Shown: positions 34,227 to 42,334 of the stretch, piece by piece
Layout: every line of letters begins with the position of its first letter
Numbering within the stretch: the stretch's first letter is position 1
Origin: DRPN01 sp964383915
Lineage (GTDB): Bacteria > Bacteroidota > Bacteroidia > Bacteroidales > VadinHA17
NCBI GenBank assembly: GCA_964383915.1
Contig: CAYLJE010000007.1
Coordinates: forward strand, 1 to 43,519
DNA: 43,519 nt
Direction: 5' to 3'
Program-made: the position numbers and the translations under genes
The notes under the pieces: generated by a model
What the model was told of the DNA's origin: nothing
Seen by the model: only the letters and a program-made list of their open reading frames with translations
The model's database searches: none

Positions 34227-34604
34227 TTATAAACCAAGATTGCGTTTCAATTCAGCAATCTGTGTATTCCAGAGATCAATAGCATCGTTTTTTTCATCTT
34301 CTTCAGCAAAGTCAGTAACCATTAAGGCTAAATCTTTTGTTAATTCGTCTATGTTTATACGGAATTCAAAATAGGCTTTCGGATCCTCGTCATCCATCCA
34401 ATGGAAGCGAACATATTTATTATCTTTAATTCCGGTTATTTTTGCTTGTTGCTCTGTTCCCTCCCACACAAAAGTAAAAGTATCTCCATCCACATAAACA
34501 TCATCTGCAAACCATTCGCATAAGCCGCCTGCCGTACTGAGTCGATTGTATAAAACGTTGGGGGATGTATTGATCGTGTACTCTAGCTCGTATTTCTTTT
34601 TCAT
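34227..34604 (-). CDS. START-like domain protein
   Basis: This is a 125-residue protein of the SRPBCC/START-like fold widespread in Bacteroidota. It opens KKKYELEYTINTSPNVLYNRL, with GGLCEWFADDVYVDGDTFTFVWEG and KYVRFHWMDDEDPKAYFEF as the central sheet. A C-terminal helix follows (NDAIDLWNTQIAELKRNLG) that would cap a hydrophobic pocket. No signal peptide. The ligand and role are unknown. It precedes the LptF/LptG permease gene by 69 bp on the same strand, an arrangement that suggests co-expression, although the gap contains a weak -7-like element and a 6-bp inverted repeat (34168-34187). Confidence 0.8.
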   Translation of the reverse strand: MKKKYELEYTINTSPNVLYNRLSTAGGLCEWFADDVYVDGDTFTFVWEGTEQQAKITGIKDNKYVRFHWMDDEDPKAYFEFRINIDELTKDLALMVTDFAEEDEKNDAIDLWNTQIAELKRNLGL

Positions 34605-34667
34605 CTGAAGAAGTTAAAGTTTGCTTGCAATATATAAAAAAATAGTAATAAAAAAATACTTTTTAAT

Positions 34668-34800
34668 CCGCCTTCCATCGGCCGCCATGCGCCTACGCTG
34701 AAGCTTCAGCGCAAGCGTAAGGCTAGCCGACGGCACTGAGCGTTCCGCTATAGGCGCCTACGCTTCAGCGACAGCGTGCGGACGGGCTGCCCCGGGGTAG
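34668..34800. repeat. GC-rich palindromic repeat island
   Basis: About 130 bp here are markedly GC-rich inside AT-rich flanks. A perfect 16-bp palindrome, CGCTGAAGCTTCAGCG, lies at 34696-34711. The surrounding unit GCGCCTACGCT...CAGCG recurs at 34754-34770 without the central GAAG, so two imperfect copies are present. No open frame fits. It resembles a REP- or MITE-like intergenic element. It lies between the START-like gene and the tRNA promoter. Confidence 0.6.
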
Positions 34801-34822
34801 TTCATTTCATTACATATTATCA

Positions 34823-34851
34823 TTGAATTTTATGAGGAAATTGTATATTTG
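34823..34851 (+). promoter_or_regulatory. tRNA-Met promoter
   Basis: TTG at 34823-34825 and TATATTTG at 34844-34851 (TAnnTTTG) are 18 bp apart and lie about 32 bp before the mature tRNA, which fits a short trimmed leader. Confidence 0.65.
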
Positions 34852-34883
34852 CACCGCTCAAAAGAGAAAACATGTTTTTTTAC

Positions 34884-34957
34884 GGCGAGGTAGCTCAGCC
34901 GGTTAGAGCGCAGGATTCATAATCCTGAGGTCGAGGGTTCGAGCCCCTCTCTCGCTA
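34884..34957 (+). tRNA. tRNA-Met (anticodon CAT), probably elongator
   Basis: A full cloverleaf can be drawn. The acceptor stem is 34884-34890 with 34950-34956, including terminal G-T pairs. The D arm contains AGCTCAGCCGGTTAGAGC. The anticodon stem CAGGA/TCCTG encloses the loop TTCATAA with anticodon CAT. The T stem GAGGG/CCCTC encloses TTCGAGC. The three consecutive G-C pairs of initiator tRNA are absent from the anticodon stem and the first pair is not the C-A mismatch, so this is elongator Met or possibly the lysidine-modified Ile tRNA. CCA is not encoded. Confidence 0.93.
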
Positions 34958-34958
34958 C

Positions 34959-34985
34959 AAAAATCCGGTTCTGCCGGATTTTTTA
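34959..34985 (+). terminator. tRNA terminator
   Basis: AAATCCGG (34961-34968) pairs with CCGGATTT (34974-34981) around the loop TTCTG, followed by a T run. It lies directly after the tRNA. Confidence 0.85.
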
Positions 34986-35074
34986 TTTATGGAACTCTTC
35001 TTTCAAAAACAAAGTGCATTGACAGTTTCCGCACGGACGAAGTCCATTCGGACAGACGGGTTGCAGCGGAGGAT

Positions 35075-35416
35075 TTATTTTAGCTCGTTGTATTTTTTTG
35101 AGGAATCACGAGCTTTTTCTACCGGATATTTTAGCGCATTCTTTTTAATTTTTTCCAGCATGATCTCCCGGATGTCGAAATTGTATTTTTCGGCCAGCAG
35201 AAAAGCAAAAGCGAGTACATCAGCCAACTCTTCTTTTACCCGTTCTTTGTTTATGTCATTCACTTGTCCCTCGTTTTTCCACAGAAACAACTCGTTAAGC
35301 TCAGCTGCTTCAATAGACAGGGCTAAGGCCAAGTCTTTCGGATTGTGAAATTGCTGCCAGTTTCGTTTGTCTCTGAAATCTATCAGGACTTCTGTTATTT
35401 CTCCCAGTTCATTCAT
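35075..35416 (-). CDS. MazG-like nucleotide pyrophosphohydrolase
   Basis: This is a 113-residue all-alpha NTP pyrophosphatase of the MazG/dCTPase (RS21-C6-like) family. The metal-binding pattern is visible as ALSIEAAELNELFLW (E-x-x-E) and then VKEELADVLAFAFLLAEKY (E-x-x-D). The preceding RDKRNWQQFHNPKDLA is the substrate-lid segment usual in the dCTP/MazG-like branch. It probably hydrolyses a non-canonical or surplus dNTP to its monophosphate, cleaning the nucleotide pool. It lies downstream of a SiaC-family gene on the same strand but after that gene's terminator, so it may be transcribed separately. Confidence 0.9.
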   Translation of the reverse strand: MNELGEITEVLIDFRDKRNWQQFHNPKDLALALSIEAAELNELFLWKNEGQVNDINKERVKEELADVLAFAFLLAEKYNFDIREIMLEKIKKNALKYPVEKARDSSKKYNELK

Positions 35417-35430
35417 CGGTGATCCACCAA

Positions 35431-35457
35431 GAAAAAAACACCTGTTAAAAAACAGGT
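35431..35457 (-). terminator. Terminator after the SiaC-family gene
   Basis: AACAGGT (35451-35457) and ACCTGTT (35440-35446) form a perfect 7-bp stem. On the minus strand it is followed by a T run (35432-35439). It sits between the siaC-like stop and the MazG-like gene. Confidence 0.75.
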
Positions 35458-35481
35458 ATTGTACTATAAGTTGAAAAGAGT

Positions 35482-35862
35482 TTATTCCAGCACTTCGATC
35501 ATCTTAAAAGGAACTTTCAGCATAGATCGATAATCTTCTCCGCATTCTTTCATATCATAATCATCCACTTCATAAAACCAGTTGATATGAATATCATGCT
35601 TTTTCTTAGAAATGTTTTCAAATTTCTTAAATATCTGAAGAAGGGTTTTCGAAGAGCTGGTATTAAAATATTCCAATTTTACATCCACTTCGGTTTGTTT
35701 TGGCGGAGTATTGGTAAACTCTTCGAACCATTGCAAGACAGGGACGAAGAATTCACGGGGATCTTCAGGAATAGATTTCCCTCTAATCTCAATTTTATTT
35801 TGATCAGGATCATATCGGATCATCGGAGTTCTTGGGGTTTCCTGAATATTGATTGGCTCCAT
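35482..35862 (-). CDS. SiaC-family regulatory phosphoprotein (DUF1987)
   Basis: This is a 126-residue protein matching the DUF1987/SiaC family. It has the usual N-terminus INIQETPRTPMIRYDPDQNKIEIRGKSIPEDP, given here in two parts: TPRTPMIRYDPDQN and EIRGKSIPEDP. The middle has FVPVLQWFEEF and the phospho-acceptor loop KLEYFNTSSSKTLLQIF. In Pseudomonas, SiaC is phosphorylated on this loop by SiaB and, when unphosphorylated, activates the diguanylate cyclase SiaD. No SiaA, SiaB or SiaD gene lies in the window, so partners would be encoded elsewhere. The family is clear; the role in this organism is unknown. Confidence 0.85.
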   Translation of the reverse strand: MEPINIQETPRTPMIRYDPDQNKIEIRGKSIPEDPREFFVPVLQWFEEFTNTPPKQTEVDVKLEYFNTSSSKTLLQIFKKFENISKKKHDIHINWFYEVDDYDMKECGEDYRSMLKVPFKMIEVLE

Positions 35863-35927
35863 GCCTATTTTGGATAGAGATTTAACATGCTAATTTATAA
35901 AAAAAGCCTAAAAGAAAAAAGTTTGAA

Positions 35928-37415
35928 TTATTGATTTTTCTTTTCTACTGTATTGTCATTTATACGGCCGGGAGCACGGCGGTTTTCTCCGGGCCTTCCG
36001 GTAAGGTCATCCCCCAGATCTTTTCTGGCTTTTTCCACTTCTTTCATAATGTCTTTGACTACATCGGGGTGGAGATCAATAACATTATATCTCTCGCCCG
36101 GATCACGGCGCAGATTATACAGGGCCAGTCCGGTAGAGTCGCTGGCATAGGGTCCGGGGAATCCGTCTTTTCCAGGAGGGACTCCCTCATACGAGCGGTA
36201 GCGATGAGGAAGAACCAGCTTCCAATGTCCTTTTCTTACTGCTTCCAGGCTGTTCCTATGGTAATAATAATAAAAAACATTCCGTGGATTGGCTTCAGCT
36301 TTGCCTTTCATCAGCGGAAGTATATTTACACCATCGATTTTATGGTCAGGCAATTTAGCTCCGGTGATAGTAGCCAGGGTAGGCAGGACATCAATGGTGG
36401 AAGAGAGTTTGTTGCATATGCTGCCGGCAGGTATAATGCCTGGCCACCGCATAATACAGGGTTCTCTTTGACCTCCTTCCCAACTGGTGCCTTTTCCTTC
36501 ACGAAGTCCGCCTGCTGACCCGGCGTGGTTTCCAAAATTTAACCAGGGCCCGTTATCGCTGGTGTAAACAACCAACGTATTTTTACGCAGGTGATATTTA
36601 TTCAGTGTTTTCATGATCTCTCCGACCGACCAGTCCACTTCCATCATGACATCTCCGAAAAGACCCTGTTTGCTTTTTCCCCTGAATTTATCCGATACCC
36701 CTAACGGTACATGTACCATAGAATGTGCTACGTAAAGAAAAAACGGATGATTGTAATGTTCTTCAATGAACTTTACCGCCCGTTCGGTGTACATAATCGT
36801 TAAGGTGTCCTGGTCTTTTAATGTACGTATTTCGCCTACTTTTTTGTTTCCGTCAATAATTGGCAGTTGTGGATACCTGGCCTTCCAGGGTTTGGCTGAA
36901 TTTTTGGTGATGGGGGTTCCGTCAAAATCTACAGGCCACATGTCATTGGAATAGGGCAGGCCCAGGTAATCATCAAAACCGTGTTGCAGAGGCAGAAATG
37001 GTTTCTTATCCCCCAGATGCCATTTTCCTACCATGCCGGTGGCATACCCCTTTTGTTTAAGCAATTGTGCAATAGTCATTTCCTTGTCACTGATGCCTAT
37101 CTTAGACCAGGGCATCAGTGCCCCGCTTATACCAACCCGGTTTGGATAACAACCGGTGAGCAAGCCTGCCCGTGATGCACTACAAACAGCCTGTGCGGCA
37201 TAAAAATTGGTAAAACGCATGCCCTCGGAGGCCAGTTTGTCGATATTCGGGGTTTTATAGTCTATGGCCCCGTTGGGACCGATATCTCCATAGCCCTGAT
37301 CGTCAATAAAAATCAGTACAACATTGGGGAGCTTGTTTGTATCTGACCGTTTATTACATCCCTGGAAAAGAAAAGCTGCTAATAAAAGAAGGAGAACTGA
37401 CAATTTCCGGAACAT
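35928..37415 (-). CDS. Sulfatase lipoprotein (S1 family, arylsulfatase-like)
   Basis: This is a 495-residue exported sulfatase. From ATG 37415 the N-terminus is a lipoprotein signal ending FLFQGC (Cys20). Metal-binding VVLIFIDDQGYGD follows. The formylglycine motif is Cys78 in AVCSASRAGLLTG, a Cys-type C-x-A-x-R variant of the common C-x-P-x-R. GKWHLGD, YTSDNGPW and GSAGGLREGKGTSWEGG follow, which carry further metal and sulfate ligands. Activity needs conversion of the Cys to formylglycine by a maturase, which is not encoded here. No SusC/SusD pair is adjacent, so it is not in an evident polysaccharide locus. The substrate is unknown. ATG 37448 is an upstream alternative start. Confidence 0.92.
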   Translation of the reverse strand: MFRKLSVLLLLLAAFLFQGCNKRSDTNKLPNVVLIFIDDQGYGDIGPNGAIDYKTPNIDKLASEGMRFTNFYAAQAVCSASRAGLLTGCYPNRVGISGALMPWSKIGISDKEMTIAQLLKQKGYATGMVGKWHLGDKKPFLPLQHGFDDYLGLPYSNDMWPVDFDGTPITKNSAKPWKARYPQLPIIDGNKKVGEIRTLKDQDTLTIMYTERAVKFIEEHYNHPFFLYVAHSMVHVPLGVSDKFRGKSKQGLFGDVMMEVDWSVGEIMKTLNKYHLRKNTLVVYTSDNGPWLNFGNHAGSAGGLREGKGTSWEGGQREPCIMRWPGIIPAGSICNKLSSTIDVLPTLATITGAKLPDHKIDGVNILPLMKGKAEANPRNVFYYYYHRNSLEAVRKGHWKLVLPHRYRSYEGVPPGKDGFPGPYASDSTGLALYNLRRDPGERYNVIDLHPDVVKDIMKEVEKARKDLGDDLTGRPGENRRAPGRINDNTVEKKNQ

Positions 37416-37485
37416 TTTTGAATTGCGGTAAAAAATATCTATCGTCATAAAAGTTTTAAAGAATTATTTAAAGAAAAATCTCATC

Positions 37486-37493
37486 CAAATTTA
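37486..37493 (-). promoter_or_regulatory. Putative sulfatase promoter -7 element
   Basis: CAAATTTA on the plus strand reads TAAATTTG on the minus strand (TAnnTTTG), about 70 bp upstream of ATG 37415. No clear -33 was found. Confidence 0.4.
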
Positions 37494-37540
37494 AAGAAAA
37501 TATATTGATATTGTGTATCTATTTCAGGTAAATGTTATTC

Positions 37541-39211
37541 TTATTTTGATTCCACTACTTTTTCAAGTTTTTTGATGATGGAAAAAATGAAAACGGTTGA
37601 CAGGAGACATAATCCGACAAGCAAGAGGAAAAACTGCCACAACTCCCATTTATCCCAGAATGCACCAATCAACCCGGCCAGCAGGTTACCGATGGCAGTA
37701 GCTGCAAACCATCCTCCCTGCATGAGGCCTTTGAACTGTGGTGGGGCCACTTTAGATACAAAGGATATGCCGATGGGACTCAGGAATAATTCGGCAATGG
37801 TTAGTGTAAAATAGGTGCCGATCAGCCAATACGGGGATCTTAGCACCGGCGAGATTCCATGATGTAGCTCAGAAGGACTGTGTAACCCCTGGGATGCTAA
37901 TACCATAATGAGGAACCCTACGGCTGTAATGACCATTCCTATACCGATCTTACGGGGAGAGGAAGGTTCCTTGCCGCGTTTTCGTAACCAGGCAAAATAT
38001 CCCACGATAACAGGCGTTAAAAAAACAATGAAGAGTGGATTAAATTGCTGAAAAATCTGGGGGGAGATAGGATTTCCATCAGGTGCATAGGACCTGGCGG
38101 CGTATATTGTGAGTGCAAGGCCTCCTGCCGCTGATATCAGACCGATGAACCGGGTTTTGGCTGAGGTGTTTTTCCCAAACATGAGAACGACGCCTACAAT
38201 AGCAATCAGCAAGGGTAAGAGAGTCTGCAGATTGAAGAGGATAGCAGTGGATTTATTGACAGCGCTGACTGTATAGTTTTTAGCAAAAATGGTCAGTGTA
38301 AAACCGTTTTGATGAAAAGCCATCCAGAAGAACATGACTACCAGAAATACCAGTCCAAGGGCAGTAAGGCGTTGTTTGGTCTCTTCCCTGGAGAGAGTGA
38401 CTACCTTATCTGCATTGGCTTTTTTCTGTTGTTTGTGTGTAATATCTGCTCGTTTGTAATATTTTCTGAAGCCGATGAAAATAAGGAGAGAAACAATCAT
38501 ACTTACCGAAGCAATAGCGAAACCTGCGTTATATGAAGCACTTAGTCCTTCGATATATTTCCCGGCAAATTCGTGTACGCTGTGAAAAGCAGATCCAAGT
38601 TGTTCCCGGCCTATTTGTTCCAGTCTTAATTGTTCCGCAGCACCGATAATGCCGGCTTTAAATTTGTTAGCGAGGTCAATGGCTTCACTGCTGTAAACCA
38701 GCCCTTGTTTTTTCAGGATGAAGTTGCTGATGCCCGTAGCAGCACTGGGGGCAAAGAATGCCCCGATATTGATTCCCATATAAAAGATATTGAATGCCGA
38801 ATCTCTTACTTTATCATATCTCGGATCGTCATACATATTTCCTACCAGGGCCTGGAGGTTCCCTTTGAAAAATCCGGTGCCAAGGGATATGATGGCCAAA
38901 GCACCGAAAATAAAATATTTGGTTTGTCCGGGGACCGCCAGCATGGCATAACCCAGAAACATAATAATGGTTCCGATGATAATCGTTTTGCCATACCCCA
39001 GCCAATTATCTGCAATCAAACCGCCCAACAGGGGCAAAAAATAAATACCAAATAAAAATCCTCCGTAAACACGGCCGGCTTCTTTCGCTGACCAGCCAAA
39101 TTTTGCCTGCAGATAGAGGGTGAAGATAGCCAGCATGGTATAATAACCAAATCGCTCTCCCATATTTGCAAAAAAAGCCACATACAGTCCTTTGGGATGT
39201 CCCTTAAACAT
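37541..39211 (-). CDS. POT-family proton-coupled oligopeptide transporter
   Basis: This is a 556-residue inner-membrane MFS protein of the POT/PTR2 family, about 12-14 helices. The ExxER-like N-terminal motif appears as NMGERFGYYTMLAIF, used for proton coupling. The PTR2 signatures are GGLIADNWLGYGKTIIIG and FNIFYMGINIGAFFAP. Late segments include FLSPIGISFVSKVAPPQFKGLMQG, typical of the family. It imports di- and tripeptides with protons. It has its own promoter and no peptide-utilisation genes alongside; the adjacent sulfatase is separately transcribed. Confidence 0.94.
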   Translation of the reverse strand: MFKGHPKGLYVAFFANMGERFGYYTMLAIFTLYLQAKFGWSAKEAGRVYGGFLFGIYFLPLLGGLIADNWLGYGKTIIIGTIIMFLGYAMLAVPGQTKYFIFGALAIISLGTGFFKGNLQALVGNMYDDPRYDKVRDSAFNIFYMGINIGAFFAPSAATGISNFILKKQGLVYSSEAIDLANKFKAGIIGAAEQLRLEQIGREQLGSAFHSVHEFAGKYIEGLSASYNAGFAIASVSMIVSLLIFIGFRKYYKRADITHKQQKKANADKVVTLSREETKQRLTALGLVFLVVMFFWMAFHQNGFTLTIFAKNYTVSAVNKSTAILFNLQTLLPLLIAIVGVVLMFGKNTSAKTRFIGLISAAGGLALTIYAARSYAPDGNPISPQIFQQFNPLFIVFLTPVIVGYFAWLRKRGKEPSSPRKIGIGMVITAVGFLIMVLASQGLHSPSELHHGISPVLRSPYWLIGTYFTLTIAELFLSPIGISFVSKVAPPQFKGLMQGGWFAATAIGNLLAGLIGAFWDKWELWQFFLLLVGLCLLSTVFIFSIIKKLEKVVESK

Positions 39212-39254
39212 AAATTCCTCTTTTTACTATACAATGATAAAAAATTGTCGGAGA

Positions 39255-39284
39255 CAAAAATAATTATCTTTTTTAACTAGCCAA
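39255..39284 (-). promoter_or_regulatory. Promoter of the peptide transporter gene
   Basis: Read on the minus strand: TTG (CAA 39282-39284), a 19-bp spacer, then TATTTTTG (CAAAAATA 39255-39262). It lies 44 bp upstream of the start codon. Confidence 0.6.
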
Positions 39285-39699
39285 GAAGTTACTGACAAGT
39301 CTTCGGAGAATATTTTCAGGGAAGAGGAGAAGCAATGACGGCTGATATGCAATGGCCATATGATAGTCATACAAAAGTAACGCGACTGTGGAGAGTGCAT
39401 GACATGAACGAAGTTCGCAAATGACAGCGATTTGTCAACTGACGGAGAACAAATGACCGTTCCCTGAGAGAACAAATAACATACGTGCAGTGAACGACCT
39501 CCTAAGCGTTTCAACTTGAAATTACTGATACAGTATCTATGTAACACGCATATAATCGGTGTATAATGTAATAACTACGAGGCAGCTACGTAGGAGAAAC
39601 GAGATTAAACGAGTGCATTCTTATTTTTTCTTTAAAGCAAGAATAGACGATTTTACACTGTTCTTTTTTATTACCTTTGCAAGATAAAATAAACGAGTT
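39285..39699. other. Gene-free spacer between the divergent transporter and NAD(P)HX repair genes
   Basis: About 415 bp lack a credible coding frame. A 106-codon minus-strand frame (39227-39547) is Cys/Ser/His-rich, with no family resemblance, and is judged chance. The spacer holds short repeats: GAGAACAAAT occurs at 39445-39454 and 39468-39477, and CAAATGAC appears near 39417 and 39450. The right end contains the TACCTTTG element of the next gene. It may be a decayed gene or an unrecognised RNA. Confidence 0.4.
39672..39679 (+). promoter_or_regulatory. Putative promoter -7 element of the NAD(P)HX repair gene
   Basis: TACCTTTG matches TAnnTTTG and ends 20 bp before the start codon at 39700. 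The -33 part is weak. Confidence 0.5.
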
Positions 39700-41235
39700 A
39701 TGAAACTTTTCCGGACATCGTTAGTCCATGATATTGATGCCTATACGGTCGAACAGGAGCCTATTGCCTCCATAGACCTTATGGAAAGGGCTGCTGGTCA
39801 GTTATTTAAATGGATAACTTCCCGTTTTCCGTCTGACAAACCGGTCATGGTATTTACCGGTCCGGGCAATAACGGAGGGGATAGTCTGGCATTGTCCAGG
39901 ATGCTTTCCCAATCCGGCTATCAGATTACCGTTTACTTTTTGCAGATTACAGATCATATATCGGACAATTGCCGGATCAATTTTGAAAGGCTGGAGAAGC
40001 AAGGGAAGGCAAAGATCAAAAAGGTAAGGGATGAAAAAAACCTGCCACAGATAGAAAATGGAGTACTTGTTATAGATGGTATTTTTGGCTCCGGACTTAC
40101 CCGGCCATTGAAAGGATTCCCGGAGGCAGCGGTTAAACGGATCAATGCCTCGGGAGCCACAGTCATTGCTATTGATGTGCCGTCCGGTTTATTTGGAGAA
40201 GATAATACAGAAAATACACCTGAGAACATCCTCCGGGGAGAGTACACACTGACTTTCCAGTTTCCAAAACTGTCTTTCTTTTTTGCTGAAAATGAGGAAT
40301 ATGTGGGTGAATGGTTTATTCTTCCGATCGGGTTACATCCGGAGAAGATCGAAAAAACACCGACGTCTTATCATTATTTAATTCCGGAAGATATTGCACC
40401 TCTCCTGAAACATCGCAAGAAATTCAGTCATAAAGGAACCTTTGGACATGCCTTGCTCGTATCAGGTTCTTGTGGCCGCATGGGTGCTGCCGTACTGGCC
40501 TCCCGTGCCGGTCTTCATAGTGGGGTAGGATTATGGACGACACATGTTCCTCGTCTGGGAAATGAAATTATGCAAACCGCTGTGCCTGAAGCGATGCTGA
40601 GCCAGGATCGGTCGGATATTATTTTCAGTGAGGTTCCGGATCTGCAAATTTATTCTGCCATAGGAGCAGGACCGGCCCTGGGGACAAAGGATAATTCACA
40701 GAAAGCATTTCACAAGCTGTTGGTAGCTGTCCGTGTCCCTCTGGTGTTGGATGCTGATGCCCTGAACATTCTATCACTGCATCCCGAGTGGTATGCCGAT
40801 ATTCCGGAGAATACCATCCTGACACCCCATCCCAAAGAATTTGAGCGGTTGGCCGGTAAGGCTGCAAATGGGTATGACAGGGTCCGTAAAGCGATGAACT
40901 TTGCCCGTGATAACAAAGTCATCGTCGTGCTGAAAGGAGCTCATACTGCCATAGCTATTCCGGACGGAGACTGTTATTTTAATATGACCGGCAATCCTGG
41001 TATGGCTACTGCAGGGAGTGGAGATGTCTTAACCGGCATAATCCTGTCCCTGCTGGCACAGCATTATGAACCTCTTGAAGCAGCACTCATCGGCGTATTT
41101 GTTCATGGTCTGGCCGGAGATATTGCACGTGAAAAAACAGGAGAAGAAGCGCTGATCGCTTCGGAAATTATTAACCACCTGGGAGATGCTTTTCTTTCAT
41201 TACATAAAATTCAGTTGCATGAAAAGAATAGGTGA
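39700..41235 (+). CDS. nnr: Bifunctional NAD(P)H-hydrate epimerase / ADP-dependent NAD(P)H-hydrate dehydratase
   Basis: This 511-residue metabolite-repair enzyme restores NADH and NADPH damaged by hydration. The N-terminal YjeF-type epimerase domain (~1-215) contains VFTGPGNNGGDSLALSRML and VLVIDGIFGSGLTRPL, then VIAIDVPSGLFGE. The C-terminal ribokinase-like dehydratase domain (~225-505) has KGTFGHALLVSGSCGRMGAA, VLDADALNIL, ILTPHPKEFERL, VVLKGAHTAI and the signature GNPGMATAGSGDVLTGI. This epimerase-dehydratase fusion is common in bacteria. The C-terminus overlaps the start of the next gene by 17 bp, so the two are probably co-translated. Confidence 0.95.
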   Translation: MKLFRTSLVHDIDAYTVEQEPIASIDLMERAAGQLFKWITSRFPSDKPVMVFTGPGNNGGDSLALSRMLSQSGYQITVYFLQITDHISDNCRINFERLEKQGKAKIKKVRDEKNLPQIENGVLVIDGIFGSGLTRPLKGFPEAAVKRINASGATVIAIDVPSGLFGEDNTENTPENILRGEYTLTFQFPKLSFFFAENEEYVGEWFILPIGLHPEKIEKTPTSYHYLIPEDIAPLLKHRKKFSHKGTFGHALLVSGSCGRMGAAVLASRAGLHSGVGLWTTHVPRLGNEIMQTAVPEAMLSQDRSDIIFSEVPDLQIYSAIGAGPALGTKDNSQKAFHKLLVAVRVPLVLDADALNILSLHPEWYADIPENTILTPHPKEFERLAGKAANGYDRVRKAMNFARDNKVIVVLKGAHTAIAIPDGDCYFNMTGNPGMATAGSGDVLTGIILSLLAQHYEPLEAALIGVFVHGLAGDIAREKTGEEALIASEIINHLGDAFLSLHKIQLHEKNR

Positions 41236-42328
41236 GATTGTTATTCTTGTTTCCATGTTATTGTTTGTTGCATGTAGTACGCAAAAGCCTTTGCATGTAA
41301 GTGTAGAACCTGTCAAAAAAGGAACCGAACTGTCCGGACATCCTTTGGTTTATGCCCTGCCGAGAACCTCTCTGGTAATTCGTGTACAAGCCGTGAAAAC
41401 AATATATGTTCCCGGACCTTTCAGAAAATATGCTGAGAAATACCTGGGGATCAAACCTGTTGTAACAAATAACCGTGTGGTCTGGTCACTGAAGACAGCA
41501 GAGATCTCTTCTTATTCCGAACCGGATCCTGAAAATTATTTTACTATTCATACCAATGGAACTCTTGTCAATAATGCACTGTCTTTAACCGCAAAAGGAT
41601 TGCTATTGGATATTGCTCAGGGGACCGGAAAAAAGGTCCCTGCTTTTAAAGAAAGCAGTGACGAACCCGATGGGAAACCTTATTTTACCGATGTGTCGGT
41701 AAAAAGGAATTTTGTGGAAAAAGAAGATACTGTTTACCGGACAGTGATGCAGGATACCGGGTTTGTGAAGATACCCATAGTCAAAAAAAGTAAAGCAAAA
41801 AAAACATTTGAAGACAAAGCAGGAGAAGCTGCTAACTTTATTATTAAAATAAGAAAACGCAGGTTTAAACTGCTGTCGGGACAATATAAGGTGTATCCGG
41901 AAGGGATAGCACTGGAATATGCCGTAAAACAACTAACCCGCCTGGAGAAGGAATATATGGCTCTGTTTATAGGGAAGCAGGTGAGTCAGACCTGGTATTA
42001 CCGTTTCCTTTATACTCCTCATGATCCTGCCAAACAACAGGTTTTGTTCAGGGTTTCAGAGAAGGCAGGCATTTGTGAAAGTGGTTCATGTAAAGGAATA
42101 CCTGTTTATTTCAAATGGAAAACAGCCGGGAATGTTCCTGTTACAGGTTCTTTTTCTAAGATTTCCCTCACAGACAGCACCCATTTGTTTTACCGGATAC
42201 CTGAACTTACAGACGTCAGCGTTTTCTATGGTGACCGTATCCTGGCCGAAAAACACGTGTTTATTTATCAATTTGGTCCTGTAATTGAGCTTTTCCCAAA
42301 TGTGATCCTCGAGGGGGATAGAAAATAA
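41219..42328 (+). CDS. DUF4831 family lipoprotein
   Basis: This is a 369-residue exported protein of the Bacteroidota-specific DUF4831 family. The N-terminal lipoprotein signal ends LLFVAC (Cys19). The conserved start of the domain is visible as VYALPRTSLVIRVQAVKTI and GPFRKYAEKYLGIKPV. The central KIRKRRFKLLSGQ is followed by a second conserved half with FRVSEKAGIC. The function is unknown. It has a 17-bp overlap with the NAD(P)HX repair gene. ATG 41219 is preferred over the upstream ATG 41186 because it begins the signal peptide. It converges on a thioredoxin-like gene with a 6-bp gap. Confidence 0.85.
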   Translation: MKRIGEIVILVSMLLFVACSTQKPLHVSVEPVKKGTELSGHPLVYALPRTSLVIRVQAVKTIYVPGPFRKYAEKYLGIKPVVTNNRVVWSLKTAEISSYSEPDPENYFTIHTNGTLVNNALSLTAKGLLLDIAQGTGKKVPAFKESSDEPDGKPYFTDVSVKRNFVEKEDTVYRTVMQDTGFVKIPIVKKSKAKKTFEDKAGEAANFIIKIRKRRFKLLSGQYKVYPEGIALEYAVKQLTRLEKEYMALFIGKQVSQTWYYRFLYTPHDPAKQQVLFRVSEKAGICESGSCKGIPVYFKWKTAGNVPVTGSFSKISLTDSTHLFYRIPELTDVSVFYGDRILAEKHVFIYQFGPVIELFPNVILEGDRK

Positions 42329-42334
42329 TAATAA

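Noticed and set aside
34668..34800. CRISPR or attachment site beside the tRNA
   Set aside because: Only two imperfect units without spacers are present; no tRNA-end duplication or integrase gene was found.
39227..39547. 106-codon minus-strand frame upstream of the peptide transporter
   Set aside because: It spans the transporter promoter, lacks a recognisable domain and has an odd Cys/His/Ser-rich composition.
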